NCBI GenBank assembly: GCA_903893795.1
Contig: CAITNO010000115.1
Location: 1 to 40,010 of the forward strand
Source of the DNA: Candidatus Hydrogenedentota bacterium
GTDB lineage: Bacteria; Hydrogenedentota; Hydrogenedentia; Hydrogenedentales; CAITNO01
Reading direction: 5' to 3'
DNA: 40,010 nucleotides
The stretch's first letter is position 1; each line of letters opens with the position of its first letter. Below, piece by piece: positions 15,442 through 24,680 of the stretch. The notes below the pieces were generated by a model that was not told where the DNA came from, searched no databases, and saw only the letters and a program-made list of their open reading frames with translations. The position numbers and the translations under genes were made by a program.

Positions 15442-18084
15442 TTATTGGATAACCAAGAGCGGCGCGTCTGTATTCAGGGTTTTTGACAGTTCCAGCGCGC
15501 CGGTGGTTTCACCGGCGCCGCGCAGCTTTTCCCCGAGATGGGCGACAATCTTCGCGGCCGGCCGCCGCGTGGGGGGCTGGAACTTCAGTTGCGCCGCCTT
15601 GCCTTCCGAGTCCACCGCAAGCGACATCGTCACAGGGCCGAACCGGGTTTCAACCCCGTTAAGTTCAATGCGCGCGCCGGGCCTCAGCCAGGATGGCGGC
15701 AGCCCTTCCAGCAGATGCAGTTCATCACCGCGCTCTATCACAAGCAGGTGAATGACACACCGGATGAACTCGGCGCTGGCCCAGTTGTGCGGCATGTCCC
15801 CCACGATCTTCGGCCTGCAACCCTGCGGCATTTGCTCCTCCCGCCAGACCAGCGTGGGCGCCGCGTGGTTGGCGAAGGCGATGGCCGTCCGGGCCGCCTT
15901 TTGCCCCTGGCCAAGCCAGAGGAATGCGTGGGCATAAAAGGACCCAAAGTAGTTCCAGAGACCGTCCTCAATCCAGCCCGTGCCGTACACCAGCCCCTCC
16001 CGCTCGTTGTCGGTGAGGTTGGCCATCGTGCCCCGCACCATGGGGTCGTCGGCAGCAAACAGCTCGCCGGGGTAAACGGCATGGCAAAAGGCCCACTGTG
16101 CCCGCTGCGGGGCCGCTTTCAACGGGCGCTCCATCGGAATGGGCAGCATGCGGTTGCCGAATGAATCGGTGATCATGTCCCGCTCCGACGCCTTGCGGAA
16201 GGCTGCCCACATATCGTCATACTCGGCGCGCCAGCGTTCCTGCTCCTCCGTCCTGCCCAGGCGTGCCGCCATGTCCGCGGCGGACTTCAGCCCCCGGAGT
16301 ATCCAGTAGGGGTTGGTGTATTCGCTCATCTCGCCGCCCAGCCCGCCGTCGCACACACCCGGCGGGGTGAGTCCGGCATGAGGCGCCAAAGGGTCGGCCG
16401 AGGCGCGTTTGCGCAGTTCAATGATGAAGTTCGCGGCCTTCTCCACGCACGGCCAGGTCCCCTCAAGCCACGCACGGTCCCCCGTGAGTTGCTCGTGCCG
16501 GTCAATCACCCACAGCACGATGCCCGTCTCCTTCCAGTATTTGGGCAGCAGTTCGAAAGAACCGTCCTCTTTCTGGTGGCTCAGCAGATAGGCCACCCCC
16601 GCCCGGGTTTCATCCGTGCGGCCCAGCATCGAAATGCTTTCGAGCAGAAAGGCACCGTCAACCACCCACAATCCCCGGTAACAGGTCGGGCCCACCTGAA
16701 AGGCCGGCAGGCCCTTCTTCATCTCACGCGCCTGGTAAATGTTGCGGATGCACGAATCAAACAGTCCCTGCACGGCCGGGTCGGGAACGACCAGCCTGTC
16801 GTAGGGCAGGCTGGCATTCTGCCAGTACCTTTCCGCGTCGGAAAGCGCCGCGCGGGCCTCCTCGACGCTCCACGCGCGCGCCGCCGCGTTGCGGTGCATG
16901 GCAATGACGAAGGACTTCGTTTCATTCGGCTGGAGCACGGGCAGGGATAGGTCCAGCGCAAGCAGCTTTCCCTCGCGATTCGCCGACGCCTTCTCGGAAA
17001 GGGTCAGCGCGGGCAGTTCGCGCAGCAGCACCGCACCCGTCACCCCGTCAAAGGAAAGCGAGCCCGTGGATTGCACCGCCACCCGGATGGCCGGACGGGC
17101 CGGCACCGTTCCGCTGTTGGTCACTTCGGCCAGCACCAGATCGGCCCGCGGCGGAGCGTCTGTGACTGCCGGCCCCTCGCCGCAGGGGGCATAGGCCAGC
17201 GCCCTGCGCGTCGCGCTTCCCTCAAGCACCGCCTCCGCGTCGGGCTCCTTCTCAAACACCCACAGGGCGTTCAAAATCGTGTTGCCGTCCGTGGCGGCCA
17301 GCGATGCTGCCACCTCGATATCGACCCAGCCGTCGCCGTCAAGGTCGCGCCCCTTGACGGGAATCACAAAGGCCCTGTCTTTCCCCGCCCGCTCCACCGG
17401 GTCCACCGTCTCGCGAACTTTCCCCTCCACCTTGAGGTCAAGCACCCGTTGGGAGGGCTTGTCCCAATAGCCTTCGCACAAGCCAAACACGACCCAATAA
17501 TCGTGCCCCGGACGGGCCGCGAAACGGTACGAAAGCGGATGGCCGAATCCGATGTCCACCCCCGAAAAAGTGCGGTCCACCCGTCCCTTGGGGTCGGCCC
17601 AGTCCACTTGGGGGGCATGGCTGCCGAGGAATTCAATGCCCCGCCCCTCCAGTCCCTGGCGTGTTTCCGGCGCCACCGGCCTGAGCGTCGCCGCCGCTGC
17701 GCCCGCCACGGCGAACGCCGTTTGCCGCAGCGCGAAAGCCCCGCAACGGGATGCCGTGGTCAGGATGGGCGTTCGGGGCGAGGCCAGCGACTGGCTGACC
17801 CACTCTCCGCCGGGTCCGGAAAGCGCCACCTGGACGCGTGTGCCGAAATCGGCATAAGGGCCGGGATAGTCATAAAGCAGCGCGCCGTCTTTCCCCACAA
17901 GCGTCTTCTGCCCGTCGTCCACCAGACAGATGTAAGTCTGCCAACTGTCCGGGTGAAAGCGCAAGTCCAGTTCATAGGGCCGGTCCAGTGGCATGCCGAG
18001 TTTCAGCGGGGGCGGCGAATCGGCCGCCACGGCACCGCTGAAGAAAGAAACAAGCACCGCCAGAAAGGAAAACGCTCTGTTCAT
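15442..18084 (-). CDS. Exported six-hairpin glycosidase-like protein
   Basis: An 880-residue exported protein. Start at ATG 18084 (MNRAFSFLAVLV), with GGAGG upstream; signal peptide 1-21. The N-terminal half is beta-rich and includes a malectin/galactose-binding-like stretch (about 195-275: DYWVVFGLCEGYWDKPSQRV, VEGKVRETVDPVERAG). The second half, from about 410, looks like an alpha/alpha toroid of the six-hairpin glycosidase superfamily (LFDSCIRNIYQAREM, CYRGLWVVDGAFLLESI, GSFELLPKYWKETGIVLWVI, YTNPYWILRGLKSAADMAAR, GTGWIEDGLWNYFGSFYAHA), ending in a beta domain. Candidate acids are in WVVDG and WIEDG. The family number and substrate are open. It is the last gene of the minus-strand polysaccharide region. 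Confidence 0.7.
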   Translation of the reverse strand: MNRAFSFLAVLVSFFSGAVAADSPPPLKLGMPLDRPYELDLRFHPDSWQTYICLVDDGQKTLVGKDGALLYDYPGPYADFGTRVQVALSGPGGEWVSQSLASPRTPILTTASRCGAFALRQTAFAVAGAAAATLRPVAPETRQGLEGRGIEFLGSHAPQVDWADPKGRVDRTFSGVDIGFGHPLSYRFAARPGHDYWVVFGLCEGYWDKPSQRVLDLKVEGKVRETVDPVERAGKDRAFVIPVKGRDLDGDGWVDIEVAASLAATDGNTILNALWVFEKEPDAEAVLEGSATRRALAYAPCGEGPAVTDAPPRADLVLAEVTNSGTVPARPAIRVAVQSTGSLSFDGVTGAVLLRELPALTLSEKASANREGKLLALDLSLPVLQPNETKSFVIAMHRNAAARAWSVEEARAALSDAERYWQNASLPYDRLVVPDPAVQGLFDSCIRNIYQAREMKKGLPAFQVGPTCYRGLWVVDGAFLLESISMLGRTDETRAGVAYLLSHQKEDGSFELLPKYWKETGIVLWVIDRHEQLTGDRAWLEGTWPCVEKAANFIIELRKRASADPLAPHAGLTPPGVCDGGLGGEMSEYTNPYWILRGLKSAADMAARLGRTEEQERWRAEYDDMWAAFRKASERDMITDSFGNRMLPIPMERPLKAAPQRAQWAFCHAVYPGELFAADDPMVRGTMANLTDNEREGLVYGTGWIEDGLWNYFGSFYAHAFLWLGQGQKAARTAIAFANHAAPTLVWREEQMPQGCRPKIVGDMPHNWASAEFIRCVIHLLVIERGDELHLLEGLPPSWLRPGARIELNGVETRFGPVTMSLAVDSEGKAAQLKFQPPTRRPAAKIVAHLGEKLRGAGETTGALELSKTLNTDAPLLVIQ

Positions 18085-18182
18085 GTCCCGAACCTCCGTC
18101 AATTCATGGAATTTCCACGCCGGAAGAACAATGACACAGGCGGTGTCCGGCCGTCAACGGCCTCCCCGTAAAACGGCATCGT

Positions 18183-19067
18183 TCACACAGAACCGTCCGG
18201 CCCATGCCTCTTGAGAAAGGCGAGGATGTTCAACATGAATCCGCGGCGCAGGAGGGTGTTGATGTGGTCTCCCCCCGGAATATACACCAGTTTGTGATGG
18301 GCCATCAGGCCGGGCAGGCGCTCTGAGGTTTCGCGGATGCCGTCACGGTCCCCGACCACCGTCAGCACCGGCACGGCATTGCGGCGCAGCCCATCCTCCC
18401 CCACGGAAAGCGCGTCGAAAGTCTTGAAGACATTCACAATGGCATCCAGATCATTCATGCTGCGCATGAAGAAATTGGCAAGGAAACGATTCAGCCAAGG
18501 CGCGTGCTTGTTCTCGTCCAGCCAATCTGTCAGGGGGTCGAAACTCCGGCGCGTGTCCATGGCGGCAATGATTTCCTGGATTAGATTCAGGTAGGTCTCA
18601 TCCAGAAGGCCCCAACCGGCTGCGCCAATGACGCCGCTCAGCAGCCTGTCCGGGTGCCGTTCCACCGTCTTGAGCACGATGAAGCCGCCCATGGAATAGC
18701 CGATGAGATGGGCCTTCGCAATGCCCAGATGATCCAGCAGGCGTACAATATCGTCCGACAGCGCCACCCCATAGTCCTGGGGGGCGTGTGATTTTCCGCT
18801 GCGGCCATGCCCCCGCACATCCAGGGCAACCACCCGGTAACCGGCCTTCCTCAGACGGCGGATGCACCCGGTCCAGCGCCAGTTCAAATCCGCCTGCAGC
18901 CCGAATCCGTGCACGAGCAGGACGGGCGTGCCTGTGCCCTCATCCGTGTAGTGTATTGGCATGCCCGCCGAATCAAAGCTGCTTCCGGGCACGCGTACAA
19001 AGAGCGCGAAGACCACCAGCGAAACCGAAGTCACAAAAACCAGGAAAACGAGACCAAAGACCACCAT
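18183..19067 (-). CDS. Membrane-anchored alpha/beta hydrolase
   Basis: A 294-residue alpha/beta hydrolase with an N-terminal helix (residues 2-23) that acts as anchor or uncleaved signal. Motifs are HGFG (53-56, oxyanion), LDVRGHGRSG (82-91), the nucleophile elbow GYSMGG with Ser125, the probable acid Asp242 in VVGDRDGI, and the catalytic His268 in PGGDHINTL. The fold is the carboxylesterase / haloperoxidase type; the substrate is unknown, possibly ester groups on the surface polysaccharide made by the upstream genes. ATG 19067 is preceded by AGGAAGG. It lies 50 bases after the transferase gene, in the same direction. Confidence 0.83.
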   Translation of the reverse strand: MVVFGLVFLVFVTSVSLVVFALFVRVPGSSFDSAGMPIHYTDEGTGTPVLLVHGFGLQADLNWRWTGCIRRLRKAGYRVVALDVRGHGRSGKSHAPQDYGVALSDDIVRLLDHLGIAKAHLIGYSMGGFIVLKTVERHPDRLLSGVIGAAGWGLLDETYLNLIQEIIAAMDTRRSFDPLTDWLDENKHAPWLNRFLANFFMRSMNDLDAIVNVFKTFDALSVGEDGLRRNAVPVLTVVGDRDGIRETSERLPGLMAHHKLVYIPGGDHINTLLRRGFMLNILAFLKRHGPDGSV

Positions 19068-19117
19068 GGAAAACCTTCCTGGCCGGAACGGCCCAATCAG
19101 GCATCACCATCTCTCGG

Positions 19118-20746
19118 TCAGTTGGTATACTCCACCGGGGTCCCGTCTTTCAATCTCTGGGCGGAAACAGCAACGGTGGCGTGCCTCGCGGCAACCGGGC
19201 GCTCCTCCCCGGCCCCCTCGGAAACGTGTGAAAGGCGCTTCGCAATGCCGGGCAGCAATTCTTCCTGCTGCGCCCTCGGGGCCATCGCCTCAAGAAACTC
19301 CGCGCTGATGCCGTCAAAAATCCGCACCAGACACGCGGCGGAAGTGTGGGACTCAATTGGACCCACCTCACGGCTGTGCTGAAACACCACCTCGACGCGG
19401 CCGCCGTTGGACGCCTTGACCGAGATCCGCTCCGTCGGGCGCGAATGCGCTGCTGCACCGGGGTTGCCCGGAAGACCGACCGAGGAAATTCGCGCGCCCC
19501 CCCCGTCAAACTCGACACCGATATAGTCCAGCGCAAACTCCTCGCAAATCAGCCCCATGAGCCGGGAAACCGTCTCATGCGTGGCCCCAGGCACCAGCGT
19601 CATCGTGGCATAGCGGGCAAACGCAAGATGCCGCATCGTTTCCTGGCGGAGCCGAAATTTGGCGACGATCGTCCGCGTATAGCCGGCCACCACGGCAATG
19701 CTCAGCAGGGTCACAACGAATATGCCGGATGGAATCAGAGACTGTGCAGATTCCTTGGGAAGCACCACCTCCAGCACCGCCGCGGCAAGGCAGAGCAAGC
19801 CGCCCGCATAGAGCACCCCCGCCGCCTGCCGCTGGGACATGCCCATGTACAGCAGCCGGTGGTGCGTGTGGCGCGCATCGGCACTGAAGATGGGAAAGCC
19901 CCCGGCGTACCGGCGAAGAATGGAGATAAGCGTCTCGAATATGGGAATGCCCAGCGCCATGACGGCACCCAGCATGAGCACCGCCCCCTGCGCTTTGCAG
20001 GACCCCATGAGCGACAGCGTGGCCAGCGCAAATCCAAGAAACATGCTGCCCGTGTCGCCAAGGAAAATGCTGGCCGGATGCCAGTTGAAACGAAGGAAGG
20101 CCAGCAGGCTGCCCGCAAGGGCAATGCACAGCAGCACAACAAAGGGGTTCCCGTTCAGTCCCGCAAGCATCGCAAGCGTGACCGCCGAAATCAGGGACAC
20201 GCCCGTGGCAAGACCGTCCATGCCGTCTATGAGATTGACCGCATTAATGATCCCCACGATCCAAAACACGGTCAGCAGCCCGCCCAGTCCCCAAAAAAAC
20301 CTAAGATCAATCACGCCGATGAAAGGAATATTGACCGCCTCAATGGCATATCCCGACGAGGCAACCATGGTTGCCACAAGTATCTGCCCCAGCAGTTTGT
20401 GGCGGGCGCGCATTCCCCGCACATCATCCGCAACCCCCAACAGCGTAATGGCAACACTGCCCACCGCTAGCACCACAAAATCCCACGCGTGCCGATCAAC
20501 GGCCCGAAACAGACCAGTCTTGTTCGACAGGCTTACAAGGGAAACCAGAATGAAGGGCGCCGCCACGGCCAAGCCGCCCAAAAGGGGGGTGGGTGCCTTG
20601 TGGATCTTTCGGTATCCGCTGCTCTCAACGCCGCCCAGCCAATGTGCAAAGGCTATAACCAGCGGGGTCAATACCGTGGTTGCGGTAAAACATCCAAAGA
20701 GGATGACCCAGCAACTGGGACTTTTTAAGTAGTCCAAAGCATTCAA
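19118..20746 (-). CDS. WecA/MraY-type undecaprenyl-phosphate sugar-1-phosphate transferase with C-terminal extension
   Basis: A 542-residue glycosyltransferase-4 protein that would load a HexNAc-1-phosphate onto undecaprenyl phosphate, the first step in making a lipid-linked glycan. Motifs are VADDVRG (105-111, Mg-binding DD), NAVNLIDGMDGLA (168-180), FLGDTGSMFLG (228-238) and HTHHR (293-297), all between about ten membrane helices. The membrane part ends near 365. The last 170 residues are a soluble domain (RHLAFARYATMTLVPGATHE, FDGISAEFLEAMAPRAQQEE) not found in plain WecA. The gene follows the Wzz and CpsD homologues. A TATAAT box lies in the 184-base gap before it. Confidence 0.87.
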   Translation of the reverse strand: MNALDYLKSPSCWVILFGCFTATTVLTPLVIAFAHWLGGVESSGYRKIHKAPTPLLGGLAVAAPFILVSLVSLSNKTGLFRAVDRHAWDFVVLAVGSVAITLLGVADDVRGMRARHKLLGQILVATMVASSGYAIEAVNIPFIGVIDLRFFWGLGGLLTVFWIVGIINAVNLIDGMDGLATGVSLISAVTLAMLAGLNGNPFVVLLCIALAGSLLAFLRFNWHPASIFLGDTGSMFLGFALATLSLMGSCKAQGAVLMLGAVMALGIPIFETLISILRRYAGGFPIFSADARHTHHRLLYMGMSQRQAAGVLYAGGLLCLAAAVLEVVLPKESAQSLIPSGIFVVTLLSIAVVAGYTRTIVAKFRLRQETMRHLAFARYATMTLVPGATHETVSRLMGLICEEFALDYIGVEFDGGGARISSVGLPGNPGAAAHSRPTERISVKASNGGRVEVVFQHSREVGPIESHTSAACLVRIFDGISAEFLEAMAPRAQQEELLPGIAKRLSHVSEGAGEERPVAARHATVAVSAQRLKDGTPVEYTN

Positions 20747-20864
20747 CGCGCTACTACCTTTGGTCTGCCCCCTAATCAGACAGGGCCTTCAACCCCGCCT
20801 GTCGGCATTCCAAACGTGCGTGAAACAACAACCTTTACAATTGTCTCGATCCGGCAACCGGAAC

Positions 20865-20903
20865 CCGGCGAATCGCCGGACCCGTTACACCTTTATCATT
20901 ATA
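20865..20903 (-). promoter_or_regulatory. Possible -10 box and palindrome before the transferase gene
   Basis: On the minus strand TATAAT (20903-20898) lies about 150 bases before the transferase gene and 30 bases after the CpsD-like stop codon. The -35 is poor (AACACA at 18-base spacing). Just downstream is the palindrome CCGGCGAATCGCCGG (20865-20879), which could be an operator or a hairpin in the leader. Weak evidence for an internal promoter in the polysaccharide locus. Confidence 0.25.
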
Positions 20904-20930
20904 CCTTTTTTTCATTTAGATTGTGTTAGT

Positions 20931-21662
20931 TTACAGGCGCTTGTAAATAAACTCGGGAATATAGAATCTGCGTTTGTTGAGCACGACGCCGAGCACCGAA
21001 CCGCGGTTCGCCTGGATTTCGCGAATCTGGTTCTTGATGACCTGCCAGCGAGTCTTCCCCGCATCAACAATCAGCACCACACCGTCCGAAATGCTGGCGA
21101 TGCGGGCCGCAATGGTGGAGTCGGCCATGGACGGACAGTCCACCAGGACCATGTCAAAACGACTGCGCAGCACATTCACGAACGTGTCAAACTTGGGATT
21201 GTCCAGGATGGCCGGCAGCGTCTCAACAGAGGACCCAATTTGGCAAAACGACAGGCTGGTCCCCTCAATGGAGTGAATGTGATCCTCGAGAACAATCCCG
21301 CCGCGGACAGACTTCTCCCAACTTTCGTCCGAGGAAGGATCGCCCGCCCCGTTGGGCAGGGCATAGGGCACCGGGCCAATGGCAAACAGTAACACCTTGC
21401 GGTCAAGCCGCTGCGCCGTCAGTTTGGCCAGCTCCAGTACGATCTTGGATCCTTCCCTTTCGCGCTGGGCACTGGCAAACTGCACCACACTGCCCTGGCG
21501 CCGTTCCAGAAGCAGTGAGATGCGCCGGTGCAGCGCAAATATTTTGTCCTGCAAGGATTCAGGCAGACCGGAAAGCTCGCCCCGAATGACGAGCGCCCGG
21601 GAGGTGTCCTCCTCCTGGTGGTCATCCTCGGTCAGTGCCGGTTCATCTTGGTCAATTGTCAT
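20931..21662 (-). CDS. CpsD/CapB-like protein with degenerate Walker A motif
   Basis: A 243-residue protein of the bacterial tyrosine-kinase / MinD-like P-loop fold that partners Wzz proteins. The fold is recognisable: KIFALHRRISLLLERR (40-55), FDMVLVDCP as Walker B (169-177), SDGVVLIVDAGKT (192-204), and the C-terminal NKRRFYIPEFIYKRL (229-243), with two tyrosines that could be phosphorylated. Where active kinases have a GEGKST-type P-loop, this protein reads SAQREREGSKI (64-74), and the Walker A' aspartate is missing in VLLFAIGPVPY (90-100). It probably cannot bind ATP normally, so it may be a structural partner of the chain-length protein. It sits 61 bases after the Wzz gene. Confidence 0.8.
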   Translation of the reverse strand: MTIDQDEPALTEDDHQEEDTSRALVIRGELSGLPESLQDKIFALHRRISLLLERRQGSVVQFASAQREREGSKIVLELAKLTAQRLDRKVLLFAIGPVPYALPNGAGDPSSDESWEKSVRGGIVLEDHIHSIEGTSLSFCQIGSSVETLPAILDNPKFDTFVNVLRSRFDMVLVDCPSMADSTIAARIASISDGVVLIVDAGKTRWQVIKNQIREIQANRGSVLGVVLNKRRFYIPEFIYKRL

Positions 21663-21723
21663 GTTTGTTTTCCAGAGACCTTTTTAATGCCTTTCCGGCT
21701 TTGACGCCGGGCAGCGGAACCCG

Positions 21724-23325
21724 TTAGAAACTGCTTCTGAATTCCTTGTCCGTGATTATTGCCAGCACGGGAACGCCGAGTTTCGCCTCGATGTCCTCTT
21801 TGTTGTGCAGGGTGTCATCCATGTATTCCCGCACAAAGGCCAGGAACACACCGCCGAAAAGCCCCAAGAAGAGGCCCAGGGCGAGAATGCGCGCTTTTTG
21901 CGGCTTGACCGGAAGCGTGGAGACCGTGGCAGGCTGCACCACGCTCACGTTGGACACCTTGTCCATGTCCATCGCGGCCGAAATGCGCGCCCGCTGCAGA
22001 CCCTCGCGATAATCGCGGTATTCCTGGTTGGCCACCTCCACATCGCGGTCAAGGCGCGTCATCTCTGCCTCCAGGGCCGTGAGCGCCGAAAGTTTCTCCT
22101 TCACCGTGTCTATCTCGGCAGAAATGCTGGTTTCACGGGCCTTCTGCGAGTCTCTCATGGCCCGTTCGGTGTCCAGTTGAAGCGTGAGTTGCTGGTGGTT
22201 CGGATCCAATCCCTTGGTGACCGTCGTCAGCGACCCGTCCTCCTTTTTAAGCAGCGTTTCTGCCTGCTTGATTTGCGCGTGAAGTTCCGCCAGCGGACGG
22301 TACGTGTCGGGATAGCGCGCCGCCATGTCCGTCTCTTTGAGCCGCATTTCCGTGAGATCGGACTTGAGCTTCTCCGCGGTGGCATTGGCGATGCCGCTCG
22401 TCTCGCTGGTGACCAGCGTCGGGGATTTGCCGCGCAGGGTCTTCTCCAGCGAGGCCACCGTCGCGTCGGAGGCCCGCACCGCCGCCGCCGCATTGCTCCG
22501 CTCGCCTTCCATCGTGGTGATCTGCGTCAGCAGCGCGTCTTTCTGTTTTTCAATGGATGAAATGCCATGGCCCATGCGGAACTCATCCCGCTCCTTTTCG
22601 CGCTGGGCCAGTTTGTCCTCAAACTTCGAGGTTTGATCCTCAAAGAACTGCGGCGATGCCTGGGACTGATGCACCTTGATGTGCCGTTCAAGATAGGCCT
22701 CGACAAGTGTCTCCAGCGTCTTGCGCGCAACCGTGGGTTCATGGGCCTCAAAGGCGACGCTGATGATGTTGGTCTTCTTCTCCACCTCCACCGCCATGTT
22801 GTCAAGCAACGCGTCGATCGCCTGATCCCGCACCGGAACCGGCGGCTGCGGGTTCACTGCGGTCATGATCATTTTGGGCAGGATCTTGAGCGTCTGTATC
22901 GTCTGGTGCACCCGCTCTTTTGTCGTCAGGTCGTGGGGCTTTTCCAGCAACTCCGCCTCGCCCACCGCATCCACCACCTTTTCCGCCAGAAGACGGCTGG
23001 TGAGAATCGAAAGCTCCGAGTTCAGCTCGTTCTCGCGGTTTTGCGCCACGCCGCCAATCATTGGGCCGGCCGCAACCGACGGGTCCACCTGAAGGTTCTC
23101 ACGGCCTATCCGTATCAGCAGTTTGGCCTGCGATTCATACACCGCGGGTGCGGTGAACGCGTACATCGCGGCGGCGGCGGACACACTGGCGAAAATAAGG
23201 GCGATGGTCCACTTGCGGCGGAAAAGCACCTGCACCACATCACGCGCGGAACTCTGCACTATCTCCGTCGCAAAGGCCAGCGCCTTGGTGCGCAGCGTGC
23301 TTCCGGGCCGTGAATCAATGTTCAT
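21724..23325 (-). CDS. Wzz/GumC-type polysaccharide chain-length/co-polymerase protein
   Basis: A 533-residue inner-membrane protein of the polysaccharide co-polymerase family. The N-terminal Wzz domain begins DVVQVLFRRKWTIALIFASV (29-48), with TM1 at about 38-57. It is followed by ESQAKLLIRIGREN and a long coiled coil (about 215-425, rich in K, E, Q). The GNVR-type region and the second TM (about 485-503) carry a proline-rich lead-in, STLPVKPQKARILALGLFLG. The C-terminus reaches the cytoplasm (REYMDDTLHNKEDIEAKLGV). It sets polymer length and connects to the exporter and to the CpsD-like protein encoded next. ATG 23325 has AGGAG upstream. Confidence 0.88.
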   Translation of the reverse strand: MNIDSRPGSTLRTKALAFATEIVQSSARDVVQVLFRRKWTIALIFASVSAAAAMYAFTAPAVYESQAKLLIRIGRENLQVDPSVAAGPMIGGVAQNRENELNSELSILTSRLLAEKVVDAVGEAELLEKPHDLTTKERVHQTIQTLKILPKMIMTAVNPQPPVPVRDQAIDALLDNMAVEVEKKTNIISVAFEAHEPTVARKTLETLVEAYLERHIKVHQSQASPQFFEDQTSKFEDKLAQREKERDEFRMGHGISSIEKQKDALLTQITTMEGERSNAAAAVRASDATVASLEKTLRGKSPTLVTSETSGIANATAEKLKSDLTEMRLKETDMAARYPDTYRPLAELHAQIKQAETLLKKEDGSLTTVTKGLDPNHQQLTLQLDTERAMRDSQKARETSISAEIDTVKEKLSALTALEAEMTRLDRDVEVANQEYRDYREGLQRARISAAMDMDKVSNVSVVQPATVSTLPVKPQKARILALGLFLGLFGGVFLAFVREYMDDTLHNKEDIEAKLGVPVLAIITDKEFRSSF

Positions 23326-23381
23326 TCATTTCAACTCCTGGATACTGTCGTCAACAGTCGGCATGGCGGCACCTGCCCGGA

Positions 23382-24317
23382 CTATTTCGCCAATGTCGTC
23401 GGAATGTTCACCGTGGTGGAGGCTTTAGACTTGACGCTGCTCGTGACGGCAGACTGGTAGAAGCCCCAGTTGAACCCGACATGCTTGGGAACAATGCCGT
23501 CGATGTACTGGGCGACAAACTCGTTCAGATGGACAATCGTCGTGCGCGGCACAAACACGATGTCATACGGCTGCAGGTAGAAGGGCTCGGACTCGGCATT
23601 CTTCAGTTCCGCCCCCAGATTCAGCGTGCGGGCTATCTGCTTTCCATTCTCCTGGCGGACCACCACGACACTGGATTTCTTGGCGCTGGACTCGATGAAA
23701 CCGCCCGCCTGCATGATGGCGCCCGTTGCGGTCAACCTGCCCTGAAGCAGAATAAGACCGGGTGTGCCCACCTCGCCGCCCACATACACGCGGTTGTTGG
23801 CCAAACCGGAAACCACCACGTTGATCTCGGGATCGTTCAGTTTGGACGCGTACATTTTTACAAGCTCCTTGCGGAGTCCTTCAGGCGTCTGGTTCTGCGC
23901 CTCAACCTCGCCGACCATCAGCAGCGAAATCTTTCCGTCAGGCCTAATCATCTGCTCGTCGTCCAGTTCGGGCCAATAGAGAAACTTGACGCGGATGGTG
24001 TCATAGGGCTGCAGAACCACCTGTGACCCCGATACCGGTGCCGATGCTGCCGCGCCCGCGGTATCCGTTGCCGTTGCCGGTGCCGGTGCCGGTGCCGGTG
24101 CTGCCGCGCCTGCCGCATCCGTTGCCGCTGCGGGAGCGGGAGCGGGAGCGACTACGGCCGACGGAAAGGGTATGTCGGACAATTTGGGTGCCGTCGCGCA
24201 TCCGGAAAGCCCCGTCACCAGCAACGCACAGCAGGCAGCCAGGCAACCCAGCGCAACAAAGCCTGCTTTTGAAACTTTTCTGACTTCATTTGACTTCGCA
24301 AGCACTGAGTCAAGCAT
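23382..24317 (-). CDS. Wza-like polysaccharide export lipoprotein (Poly_export + SLBB)
   Basis: A 311-residue outer-membrane export protein. Start at ATG 24317 (MLDSVLAKSNEV), with GAGGTG upstream. A long positively charged leader precedes the lipobox LSGC (Cys40). Residues about 58-98 are an Ala/Pro/Thr linker coded by hexamer repeats. The polysaccharide export domain follows (VVLQPYDTIRVKFLYWPEL, RPDGKISLLMVGEVEAQNQT), then an SLBB domain (NRVYVGGEVGTPGLILLQGR, TATGAIMQAGG, FYLQPYDIVFVPRTTI). It forms the channel that takes the polymer across the outer membrane. First gene of the locus; the chain-length gene begins 56 bases later. Confidence 0.88.
   Translation of the reverse strand: MLDSVLAKSNEVRKVSKAGFVALGCLAACCALLVTGLSGCATAPKLSDIPFPSAVVAPAPAPAAATDAAGAAAPAPAPAPATATDTAGAAASAPVSGSQVVLQPYDTIRVKFLYWPELDDEQMIRPDGKISLLMVGEVEAQNQTPEGLRKELVKMYASKLNDPEINVVVSGLANNRVYVGGEVGTPGLILLQGRLTATGAIMQAGGFIESSAKKSSVVVVRQENGKQIARTLNLGAELKNAESEPFYLQPYDIVFVPRTTIVHLNEFVAQYIDGIVPKHVGFNWGFYQSAVTSSVKSKASTTVNIPTTLAK
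24010..24170 (-). repeat. Hexanucleotide tandem repeats in the Wza-like linker
   Basis: On the plus strand GGTGCC occurs in a near-perfect run (about 24074-24100) and GCGGGA about three times (about 24128-24147). Two longer units of roughly 70 bases (GCTGCCGCGCC ... ATCCGTTGCCG) are also repeated. All are multiples of three, so slippage would change linker length and not the frame. Confidence 0.75.
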
Positions 24318-24680
24318 GGAAATCACCTCTTCGCGGTCACGCCGCAAACTTTGCTAATTTCTGTGGAGAAAATCAGGTTCAGGGCACACAGCAGGGTGGG
24401 CCACCCTTGTTTCATGAGAATGGACTACATCGCGAGGGAACACCAAAACGACATTTCCCCCCTTCGGAATGGCATGCCATCCCGCAGGCATCAGCGCCGT
24501 TAAGACGCGCAAAATGGCCCCGTCATTCAGACGCACCACCTTATGGCCCCACGCTTGTCGATAAGTTCTGTGCAGGCGTTCCCCAAACGAAAGGGCATCT
24601 CCCGCACGACATAGAATTATACATGCGCACCTCTCAAAAAGCAAAGACACACGGCCCAAAACCATGGAATATTGCTTCAC

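Noticed and set aside
18149..18162. GGCCGTCAACGGCC as a terminator between the glycosidase and hydrolase genes
   Set aside because: The stem is short with a tight loop and no T-run follows in either direction.
15442..24317. An exosortase/PEP-CTERM polysaccharide locus
   Set aside because: The Wza/Wzz/CpsD set is often linked with exosortases, but no exosortase-like membrane protein, PEP-CTERM tail or PrsK/PrsR-like regulator is present in the window.
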